Assembly: GCA_008360975.2 (NCBI GenBank)
Contig: CM039194.1
Location: forward strand, 8,046,426-8,110,425
Direction of reading: 5' to 3'
Source: Lichenostomus cassidix
Taxonomy: Eukaryota; Chordata; Aves; Passeriformes; Meliphagidae
Length of the DNA: 64,000 nucleotides
The position numbers and the translations under genes were made by a program. Of this stretch, positions 49,134 through 59,330 are shown piece after piece. The notes beneath the pieces are model-generated. The model was not told the DNA's origin, did no database searches, and worked only from the letters and a program-made list of their open reading frames with translations. Numbering within the stretch: position 1 is the first letter of the stretch; every line of letters begins with the position of its first letter.

Positions 49134-51009
49134 GGCCAGGCCGTGCCGGAGGGAGCAGGTTATGGATGGGCTGTCAGGGCCTCCCAGCACAGCCTGCCAG
49201 CATTAGGCAGCATCACAGCTGCTGGCCACTTTCCACAGGAGCTTTGAGAATGCTTTTGTAATATTGTGCAGGGAGGTTGTATTAAACACACTGCCCAGCT
49301 GACAGGAGTGTCTGCTCAGGACCGGCTAAATTCCTGCTGTATTTTTAACCTGTTCATTGCCCATTGCACTGTGTGCCTGTGTTAGCTGTCAGGAGCTGTG
49401 TTAAATTTCTTTTTCACTTTGTCTCTCAAGAAGGATTTCAGCCGCAGATGCTGTGCTCTCTCCCAAGGGCTGGGGGTTACACACAGAGTGTGTGTTTTGG
49501 GCTCTGCTCATGTTGAGCAGGTGGCTGATGGTAACCATGCTCCAGGAGGAGCAGGAGACAGTGGATTCTCCCACATCAGCGATGCTCCAGGATGCACACA
49601 CAGGGTGTGCAGGAGACCCCATTTCTTCTCCCTCTGCATGATTCCTCTCTGCTTTCTTTGCACCTTCCTCCCATGGCCAACCCAAAATTAAGGCCAGGAG
49701 GAGGGGGGAGAGGAGCTGCTGGTCAGCTCACAATCAAAAGAGGGACTGGGATGCAGAAGAATGTCCATGCAGTAATATGATGAACTTTGGTGTCTATTCA
49801 CTTTGCCTTTCTTGAGAAAGTGTCTCTAAGACTATGAAAATAAATAGTCCTGCTGTGTCTCAATTGTCTTTTCAGCCAGCAAAGTCTGTGATGCAACTGC
49901 TGGCTGGCTGGTGTGAAGTCAGACACAGAGCAGCTAATGCTGACTTCCTGCTCACCTGAATTGCCACCCAGAGTGACTATGCTAATTTAAGTAAATTAAT
50001 TTAGAAACAGGTTCTTTCAGGCCACACAGTTGCTATAGGTCCCTGCAGAGTGAATGCCAAAGGGGAACTCATTCTTTCCTGCTCATTTTTTCATGGCTGC
50101 CCTGTCAAAGTAGGAACAAAGGCTGCATTTAGCAGGAGCTGTGGCAGCAGCTGATGCCATCCGGGCCTCATTCTGCTTGTCCCAGTGATTCACAGGGGTC
50201 ATAACAAACCACCCTCCCTTCCTGGCCAGCAGATTTCCCTTTCAATTCAATCAGATTAATTCAAAATTATTCTGTCAAGATCAGGAGAGTAACCATGGCA
50301 TTACCTATCTGGATGGCTGAAAGCCTATTATTAATCCCACTAATTCTGTGTTTCACTGTCAAGCTGATGAGTCAGTCACTGGCCTGTATTTGTGTATGTG
50401 TAATGCTTTTAGGGATAAAAACAAGATCCTCGAGTTTAGCAGAACACAATTCCGTTATTTTCGTTTAAAATAAGCATGGCATGCATCCTAAATGCAGAAA
50501 TATCCATTGTTTTCCAGTTGAGTTATAATGGAACTGTTGGAACTGTTAAATCTAATTTCTGAATTTTGTGCTAGTTACTTTATTACTGCCCAAGTATGTG
50601 TGGCAGATGCTGGTATTGTGTTAAAAATTGTTTGTGTAACATGTAGTGAAATATATTGCTTACATGGGTAGCCAGAACATGTTGGCAGAATGTGAGTTTT
50701 TATTTCACTTTGATGTGAGGTAACAAGTACTCAAGTACTTATTATCCAATGCTGCCTCCTTGGCTAGCCAAGGCTCTTCCCTTCGAGGGTAATAACCATT
50801 TTACCACAGACATGTGGAACCAGCACAGCTACCAGGCAGGGAGAATGGATTTATTCTGAGCTCTTACAGCAAGAAAAGTGTTTATTATTTCAGTGTTGAG
50901 TCTCAGCTGTGGAGGTTTTTCGGCTGGAAATGGATGCACGGGAATGCAGGACTAGAGAAAGCATCCAGCCTCTCAGCCTGCTCCAGAGGGTGCAGCATCT
51001 GGCTGCTCC

Positions 51010-51245
51010 TGGATGTGGCTGCTCCTGGACGCGGGCTCGGCGTGCTCCCTCCCGGCCGCTCCGGGAATCGCAGCACGGTCCGAGCCAGGGGCCGGAGGCA
51101 TTGTCCAGCCCCGAGCACACGGCTCTGCCTGTCGGGCAGCGGCTGCGGGGAGAGCCGGAGGGTCCTGCGGGACACACCACCCGGCCGGGCTGGGCTGGGC
51201 TGGGCTGGGCACAACCAGCGGGCTCGATACAGATGATGCACAAAG
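51010..51245. promoter_or_regulatory. Small isolated CpG-rich patch
   Basis: About 235 bases are markedly richer in CpG than anything else between the two promoter islands (for example GGACGCGGGCTCGGCG and CCCGGCCGCTCCGGG). It keeps frames open on both strands for over 100 codons, which explains the overlapping ORFs there. No family match or clear splice structure is seen, so it may be a small orphan CpG island such as an enhancer or alternative promoter. Confidence 0.45.
51187..51210. repeat. (GGGCT)n short tandem repeat
   Basis: Nearly five copies of GGGCT in the middle of a CpG-rich patch; this could be length-variable. Confidence 0.9.
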
Positions 51246-51596
51246 CGTAAAGAGGTGTTTTGCCCAGTGGGAAGGAGGGGTGGGCTGTCTGGCCAGCAGC
51301 CAGGGCCTGGGGGAGAGCAGCTCTAAGCCTTCCGAGAAGGGAACACGGCTGGAACACTTGGTGACGACCAAACCCAGGGATGTTAGAGGAGCTAGGCAGC
51401 AGCACGTGGTGAAGATGATTTCCAAGGATGCAGGGGAGCTGGACAGACACTAGTGTCACATTAGAAACCACATTGCTGCCTTGAGACAGCTCCTGTGGAA
51501 TAAACAGTGCCACACTGAGGCAGGAAAAGTCATTTTGCATAACCAAATGGCTCTGAGTTCAACAAGAGATCGGGCAACACTCTCAGATACATCATG

Positions 51597-51684
51597 GGAC
51601 TGTTGGGGCTGTCCTGTGGAGGGTCAGGAGCTGCACTCAGTCATCCTTGTAGGTCCCTTCAAGGTCTGGATATTCTATGATTCC
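51597..51684 (+). mobile_element. CR1 LINE 3' end, sense, short
   Basis: 'gttggggctgtcctgtggag', 'gtcaggagctgcactcagtc', 'atccttgtaggtcccttc' and 'ggatattctatgattc' belong to a different CR1 subfamily tail from most copies here. It is the only CR1 I recognise between 46 kb and the right edge. Confidence 0.82.
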
Positions 51685-54600
51685 AAGGGAACTTTCCAAC
51701 AGCCGAAGAGTGTCCTTTAATTTCTTGCAGCAAAATGATTCCTGAAAGTGATGTGGAAAAGGCAGCTCTGGGCATGTGAGGCCCTGCAGAGCTGGGCAGC
51801 CATGGCCACATTCCCCGCTGCCCTTTGCTGCCCATGGGCAGTGTGTGCAGTGGGCTGTAAAACCACAGCAGCAGAGCTGTGCCACAGGCTGCACACTCCA
51901 AGAAAACAGAACACAAATACTAGCTCTGCCCAGGGTGAGTCATTTCATTTTTGACTTCCCAAAATCATTACAGGGACAGCATGTTAGGCCACAATGCCAG
52001 GGCTTGATCCGCAGTTAATTAAAAATAGCTTAATCTCTTGGGACCTGAAATGTTGTTAATTAGAGACTTTCTCCTGAAATTATTAGGAGTTTATCATTTG
52101 TATGAGCTGAAAATTTATCTGTAGGGCCAAAATTATTTACCTTGTGATAAGTTTCCTCTGTCACACCCATTCATGCAATATAAGCCAGATTGAGCAGAAT
52201 GGAAATGAAATTTTATTTTATGGTCTTTTAATGTGTTTCTTGAATTACAAATGAGAAAATACAATTTAATTTTCTTCTGAATCTCTATCCAGCTCTACAG
52301 CAAGTAAAAAAGGCAAGGGACATTTTTATGTTAAACCAAGTATTGTTATTAGTCTCTTGGCTGTATTAATACGTATTTTCCAAACATATTATTTTTCTGT
52401 ATTAGCCATGGAGCTTTAATTCTTCATTAACCAGAATAACTCAGTTCAGTAATTGCTAAATAGAGCTGAAGTGAAGACATATAACAAAGAGCAGACTAGA
52501 ACATAAAACCATGCAATTATATCAGTTATGAAAATGCTTGTAAAAAACACTGGAATCTGCTCAAATGTCAGAAATTGTTCAATATATACTCTTTAGAGAT
52601 ATGCAATTTCATTTCTTGCAATGGCAGTTTAAATCTGTTGTTTGTCTACTTCTTTTTTTTTCTCTCTTCTTGTTGATGATTTTCTGATGTAAGGGAAGAA
52701 CACAACCCATACTGATTTAAGCTCTTTGTGTTATTGAAATGTGTTTAGAAAATGTGGAGCTGAAGGTGCTTCCACATACACTGTTTACTATAGAACCAGT
52801 TATTGTGGGAGAAATCTCTGCCTCTGCACTTCCCCAGATCATGCCAGAAATTAACTGCCTTGTGTATCCTATCACAGACAGAGCAAGAAAAAGTATTTGC
52901 TCTGGAATAATGCCAGCAAGTGAATGGTGTGACTTACCTATGGAAATGGAGGATGGGCATATGTAGAAGATGTACTTTCCCCTTCCAGCAGCTGCAGTGA
53001 AAGCAGTTCACTGCCTTATTTAATACCTCTGCATGAATGTCCATGCTCAGGCATTCACTGTTTACTTATGCTGAGTATACAGTGCACACACTGTGCCTCT
53101 TCTTATGACTGGGAAGGAATAAAGATCTACTGTTCAAGTCAGACAAATATTTTTAAAATCGAGTGATGTGCCAGAAAGGATTTCAGGAACTCCAGACGTT
53201 AACAATTCCACCACTGCATTTTGCTGTGCAGATGTTGCTGCTCAGAGGAAGGACCAGGACTCACACTGCCAGGGTTGCCCTGCTTCAGCACTGAAATGGG
53301 AATTCAGAGAATAACCTTTGCAGGAGCAGCTCCAGATCAGGCAGGAGAGGAGGGACCCTGGGAAGAAGACTGACCCTATCCCTTTCTGACCTGGGTGGCT
53401 GTGCATGAACCATGAATGATACAAAACACAAATAAAGAGATGTTGTGTGAGAATGATGAGAAGCTAAAGGACTAAGTGCTCTGCAGTTGGAGGAAAGATA
53501 TGTTCCCTTTGCTTGCTGGCTGCTGGCAGGACTGGAGGTCGTGAGTCTGTCAGAGTGGAACTTATACCCGTGATCCATCAAATTTAGGAAGGATGCTGAT
53601 GCTGTCATCCTCCCTAGGATCTCAATTCTGAGATCTGAGATTTCAGAATCTCAGGAGAAAGCTAATGAGCCCTCTGCACAAGCATTTTTCATCGGCTGGG
53701 TTTCCCTTCCAAGGTGTCTGTAAGTTATGTTGTGTGCAAAGACGGGATGTGACAAGCCAGCACAGGCTGATGTTGAATGAATAAGGACATGGAGCTGAGA
53801 CTGCTGGAGCCAGTCAGCAGTGAAACCGCAGAGCTTGCGAGCAGCGTTTGCCCAGGCTGCTTTCTTTAGTACAAAAATCCCAGATGCAGTGACCTTTCCT
53901 CATGTGAGCAATCTCTTTTAGAGAAATATACCTCGGTTCCATGTGGAAAACCCACACACATAGCAGGAGCTATGCCCAGGGGATGATTGCCACGTAAAGC
54001 ATAGTGACTGCAAATTATCATGTCTCCAGAGAGAAATATTTCATCCTGATCTGACTTCAGACTGATCCAATATGGGTTTTTTTAAGGTCTGTGTTTTTCA
54101 CCCACTAATTAGTAGCCTAAATGAAATAAAGGCTGAGATTTTGTGGGGTTTTTTCATGGGTTTGTAATATTTTTTACCCATATTTCTTAACTACATCTTT
54201 CTCTAAACCTAAAAGGAATAATGTGACCGGCTGGCCTTTCCTATTTCTGGATTTGATTTATGCTGGAGTCTGTGAAGGAATGACTCACAGAGCCTTTACA
54301 TTGGCCGCTTAGCCTTGTGCAGAATCTGTGTTGAAATCCAGAGCATGCAGAGGAAAGTCTGCCCAGTGCAGCATGGGATGACCCAGTCCTCTTCCACATT
54401 CCCTCGTGGACTTTACTCTGCAACAAAATGTGCTTCTCCCCCACAAACCCCCATGTTAAAAGTGGCACAAGGTTAAATCCCTTGCAGGTTGCTTTCTGAG
54501 CTTCAGGGAGGGTGATCTGTCTGTGTTACTTCAAAATGTTCATTTCTTTCTCCAGCAGTGAAAAGCACTGCTCTGTGGAGAACACAGGGGTCAGGTAGGC

Positions 54601-57600
54601 AATGCTCAGAGGTGTCTGCTTGTCAGCCACCCAGGTACATTCCACTTCACTTGCACCCCAGCTGTGGTGACACAGGGAGATGGGAATGTGTCTTTCTGCA
54701 GAAATCAGCATCTTCCTCAAGCTCTGACTGCTTAGAGTATTTCCTTCTTGGTTCAAACAGGGAACACAGGGTGATTCATCATTCCTGCTAGCCAAGTTTA
54801 CAAAAGAGTTTATTCATTTGCTGAGGCAGGGGCCAAGTTTTGATTAAAAACCATAAAATATGAATATGGTTAAAAAATGTTTCAGCCTGGACAGTGCTTC
54901 TTTTGCATGCAAATGGTGGAGGTCACAGTCCTCAGAGCTGTCCACCCGAAATGCCTCCTGACAGATTTCAAAGGAGAATATAAGAACATAATTTATAAAA
55001 GCTGCCTTGTGTCCTGCAAGCCCTTCAGATGCTTAGCAAGGGCTGCAGTCTGCACCACTACATCCCCTCATTTTTTTTGGGCATCCCTGGATGATTTGGA
55101 AAATCTAATTCAAACATGGACAATGTAATTTTACATAAGAAGGGGAGAATATATGTCTTTTACCCTCCCTGACGTCAGACCCCTCTAATTCTGTATGGGT
55201 GCACTTGTACAGTTTTAAATAAGCCAGTCGGGCAATTACCAGGTTTTTCTGTGTTTGCAGAAGTTTAGATGGCCTTGTGAACGTGCAGCTGGGCACGGCT
55301 CAGAGTGCTGCCAGACCAGCCTCCAGCGTACCATAATTATGTTGAATAGGAACATGAGCCATCAGATTCCTCCCTGGGACACTCCTGGTGAATCCAGCTT
55401 TAGTCTCCCAAAGCTGGCACAGAGACAGCTGGAGGTACTGCTCTGTATGACAGACCTTTTCCATCTGAACACTGTGTGTTTATCTCACCTTAAGTCTCAG
55501 CTACATTATCTGCAGCAGAATTTAAGGCATAAATCCCATCCTTTCACTTCTCTCTGTTGCACTTTGGTGTCCTCAAGGGGTGCAGCCTTGAATAACACTC
55601 AGTTATTCATGACTGCCTGCAGCCTCCCAGTCTGCTCAGCTCAGCTGCACCAGCGCCAGGGTGGCTCAGGGCCTCACAGGACTGAGGTCCCAAAACAGTG
55701 TATCAGCATAAAGCCTTTTGCCCATTCCAGGAGAATTCTGGCATGGGTCAGACTGCTCAGGAAACCTTCAGAGTAGGAGTGTGTTTGCAGCCAAGGTCTC
55801 TGAGTTTTTTCACAGGACAAAGCATGCTATAGTTGATACCTCTGTGTTTCACACACTGGGTTTGTTTACCCTGTGCAGGGCAGCCTTGTGCAGAGACACC
55901 TGAGCTGGCCTGAGCTGACTGCTGCACAAAGTTACCTGCAGGCCAGAGAGCAGATGCTGAGCAGGGAGCAGTGGGAGCGTGTGGAGCAGTGGGCTGTATG
56001 AGCTGTGGAAGTGCAGTAACCTGGTGTAGCTTTCCGTTGCTGCTGTGCAGTGGAATTTCCAAGAGGAAATTGTACTCAGGTGTGTTTGTGGTGAGGTGTG
56101 TGTGTCTGGCCACACTACCTTTGCCAGTGTTTGCATCTTAGTCCCCCATTCTCCTTGTGATGGAGATGTTTCTCTAATGCTCAGAGTGTTTGATTCAGGA
56201 TGGCATCCTGACAAAACTCAGGAATTTTGCTGTCATGAAATGCTCTGTGATTTCACTGTGAGCTGAGTACCAGACAGTGCCAAGCCCACAGGTGCAGCTG
56301 GCACTGTCCCAGTCCATTCCCTCTTCCCTCACCTCAGAAGCCCCCCTGCTTCTGCCCATCACCAACAATACAGTTTGTGTTTCCTTTGGCACATAAAATC
56401 CTCGGCTTGTGAGATCCACCGGTGCACATGCTAAAGACTAATAATTAGATGATACTTCACAGATAGCACCTCCACAGCATGGCCCAATCTTTTATCTACG
56501 GCTGATGTAAAGGCACTGCTCAGACTTTTGGCTGGATCTTTGAACAGCAGAGATTGGATGTTGGCATGCCTTGACTTTTGGCTTCCATTCTTGGTCTTCT
56601 AGGATCTGGTGTGATTATTTTTTCATTCATGAAAAAACAAAGGAAGAGCAACAGACACACAGCTAATTTTAGAATTTGTTCCTGTACAAGGCCTTTTTAC
56701 ACATGTAAGTTTTAGCTACAGTTTCAGAGAGAAACCTGAGCTATGCTGAGGTCAGAAAGAGTTCTTATCCAGACATATTCCTGCCTCCTCCATTCTGACT
56801 CACTGCATTGTTTTATGGGAAATCCTATATGGCATGACATAAGTACTCTTCAGATAGTTTTAATATTTCCTCTGCCCAGGTCTTGAACAAATCCTTGTAA
56901 TATGAGAGACAAGGGGGCATCCAAAAATACTTGTGTGCACTTTCAGCAGCCAAACTCTCTGCAAAGGGATTTTTACTTTACTTTTAAGGAACATAAGGGC
57001 TTCAAACACCCACAGGATGCTTGATTCTCCTGGTTTTAAAGCATATCTCCATGTCATGGCTCTCTAGGTTTGGTTGTTCCTCTCACATATTCTTACTCCT
57101 CTCTCTGTCTGCAGTTGTCTAGGATTTTTTTTCTTTTTAAGTTCTTTTTAAGCACTGCTACTGTTGCCAATAGGTTCAGCACTGTCCAGCAGCAGATCCC
57201 TCTTGGAGCCACTGGCATTGGCTCCATTGGACATGGGGGAAGCTTCTAGCAGCTTCTCACAGATGCCACATCTGTAGCCCCCCACTACGAAAATGTTGCC
57301 ACACAAACCCAACACACCTCTACAAAAACATTTTTAGACCTTTCCACTAAGAGAGGAAAAAAATCTGTTTCTCCCTAACAGAAAAGCAAAAAGTCTGTAA
57401 TAAAAATAGGTTAAAAAAGAAGCATAAGAACTAAGTAAGGAATCTGGCTCTGAATCATGTCATTGGGTCTCAAGACTAATGGCATTTTTACAGTCTCTAA
57501 AACGTACTAATATCTTTAATGCCATCACAGATTCACAGCTTGCTTTGCTCATTGATAATGATGCAATCTTTTTTAAGTCCACCCAAATAAATGCTAATGT

Positions 57601-57845
57601 ACAAAGTGCATATATGTGCAACACATGGAGCTGTGTTAGGATGTTCCGGTGATAGGACAGCTGGACCCTTTTATGATGGTTTACTATATTAGCAGTTGTT
57701 GAAAGCTTTGATGAAATTGCATCATTATGTTAGATATTTACTTCCCTATTTTCTGTTTTCCTTATGGATTCTGCTTTGGTGAGTCATATCCCAAAACCTT
57801 GTTTTTTCACTTGTATTCAGTAGATCTCTCTTTAGGCAATGGACT

Positions 57846-58142
57846 TGTCACGGGGTGAATTTGGAAAGCAAGAGGTAGCTTGTGGCTAGCACAGGTCTTT
57901 CCCATGAGAAATCCTTTTGTGTTTTATAAATAAAGATAAGGTTTGGATGTTATTAAAAACAGTGTCCCAAGACTTGGACAGTGCAGATCTGGCCAATCAG
58001 GCCTAGGGGGAGGTTTCTGACTGACCAATCTGGGTGACTTTTGAAAACTCTATATATATGATGAAATCAAAACAATAAAGCCTTTTTCCTTCTTGCCACT
58101 GAGAACTGGATTCTTCTCTCTGCTAGCGGCTCAACAGTGACA
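57846..58142 (+). mobile_element. Solo LTR, same orientation as the downstream CpG island
   Basis: The 297-base segment begins TGTCAC and ends GTGACA, a perfect 6-base terminal inverted repeat of LTR type. In order it contains CCAAT boxes (GGCCAATCAGG near 57992 and GACCAATCTGG near 58022), a TATA region (TATATATA, about 58052-58059) and AATAAA (near 58075), so it reads left to right. I see no target-site duplication (GGACT before, GTAGC after), so it may be old or the boundaries slightly off. It lies about 0.7 kb upstream of the GC-box cluster of the rightward gene. Confidence 0.7.
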
Positions 58143-58559
58143 GTAGCTTGTTCTTGGTGTCTAATGTAGTCTAATTCTGTATGGCCGAGGTAACTGTTAT
58201 GATGATTGGCAGTGATGATGGTCATTCTGAATTAGTGTGAATACTGGTTTGTGGAGAGGAAATAAAGTAAATTAGACGTTCTGGTGAGCTGGGGAATGAT
58301 TTTCTCTTTGTTTCAGCTCTGCCCATGCCTCGTGTCGGGTCCCTCCTCGCCTGAAGCTGTGCTGTGCTCCCGGGAGCTGCAGCAGGGCTCCGGCTGCTCC
58401 TGCGCTCGGCGGAGCCCAAGCCAACGTGAACCCATCACCCTGCTCGTACGGCCCTGCCACGTTCCGGCACTGGGATTGTTTTCCTTCATGTCCATCCTTT
58501 TCCTTCTGCCACGAGATTCCCGCCTGCCCATGGCTCACCCGGGCGCTGGCTCGGCGGTG

Positions 58560-59330
58560 CTATGAGCAGCGCCTGAGTTGCTGCCAGCCTGCAGGGAGCA
58601 CATCCAGAAGCAGAAGGGCTGCTCCAGGGATGGAGCAGGGGTTACGGGGGTTTTGATATCCCTCGGCATCCGCTTTGCGCCGTGGGACAGCCGCTGAGAG
58701 GCCGCAGTCGCGCGCGGGCGGCGGGGGTTGTGCGCCGCTACTCGCGGCATTACGGCGCGGGGCGGAACGGGGCGGGGCTTAGGGCGGGGCTGTGGCCCGG
58801 GAGGGGCGGGGCCGGCGGGGGGCGGGGCTGGAAGGGCCGGGGCGCTTCTAGAACGGGCGGCGGGAGCGGCGGCTGAGGGTGAGCGGGGCCGGGCTGGGGG
58901 TACGGCGCTGAGCGCGCAGGTACGGCCGGGCCGTGCTGAGCTGAGGGCGGCGGGGCGCCAGCCGCCCGCAACAGGCTGTGCCCGCTGCCGCAGCCCTCCG
59001 GGACTCGCGGGGGTCCCGCCGCCGGGCTCCCCAGGGGAGCTGCGGGGGAGCAGTGAGCGCTACCCGGCGGCGCGGTCCGAGCGCGCTGCAGGCGGTCCAG
59101 CCTTGGCGGCCCGCGGTTAAATCCTTTCCAGGACCCTTAAATCCTCGTCCGGGCTCCTCGCTCGGCTGCTGGGGGTCGGCGCGTCCCGGGCGGCTGTCCC
59201 GGTGCAGCGCCGCGCGGCGCGGTGGGAGCGGCAGCCCCTCGGTGCTGCCCGGCCGGGCTCTGGGGAGCGGCGGCTGGCACGGGCGGCGGTGGTGTCGCTA
59301 AACGTCCGCGGCTCTGTGTCAGCGTGTTAG
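58560..59330 (+). promoter_or_regulatory. CpG island promoter of a rightward gene (probably P4HA2)
   Basis: This is the most CpG-dense segment of the window. At least four GC boxes of the GGGGCGGGGC type are packed between about 58765 and 58830, followed by TTCTAGAAC near 58846. Two good plus-strand splice donors follow: AGG|GTGAGC after 58878 and CAG|GTACGG after 58919. This suggests a short non-coding first exon starting around 58840 and spliced rightwards. PDLIM4 lies head-to-head with P4HA2 in mammals, and P4HA2 has a non-coding first exon, so P4HA2 is the likely owner. That is inferred from gene order only; no P4HA2 coding exon is seen before the window ends. Confidence 0.75.
58840..58878 (+). 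other. Candidate non-coding first exon of the rightward gene
   Basis: The sequence between the last GC box and the donor AGG|GTGAGC after 58878 is the natural place for exon 1 of the gene driven by the CpG island. The 5' limit is a guess. A second donor, CAG|GTACGG after 58919, could be used instead. No protein start that fits a known protein is present. Confidence 0.35.

Larger units (their letters stand above)
24810..58555. other. Intergenic region between the two divergent promoters
   Basis: About 34 kb without a recognisable gene. It contains CR1 fragments, an LTR nested in a CR1, a 173-bp tandem duplication, a small CpG-rich patch and a proximal LTR, all listed separately. The remaining blocks (for example 30.0-34.1, 36.2-39.5, 46-51 and 51.9-57.8 kb) show only short, unrelated open frames. 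AT-rich stretches near 38.3, 44.1, 50.4 and 52.2 kb look more like regulatory DNA than decayed repeats, but that needs alignment. Confidence 0.7.

Noticed and set aside
50890..51546. 218-codon minus-strand ORF and overlapping plus-strand ORFs
   Set aside because: They lie on a CpG-rich patch where stop codons are rare. Several frames are open at once and none looks like a real protein.
55255..55776. 173-codon plus-strand ORF
   Set aside because: No domain, no splice context, no similarity known to me; chance frame.
58728..59120. 130-codon plus-strand ORF in the CpG island
   Set aside because: Gly/Arg/Ala-rich translation of GC-box DNA, crossing the predicted splice donors; an artefact of composition.
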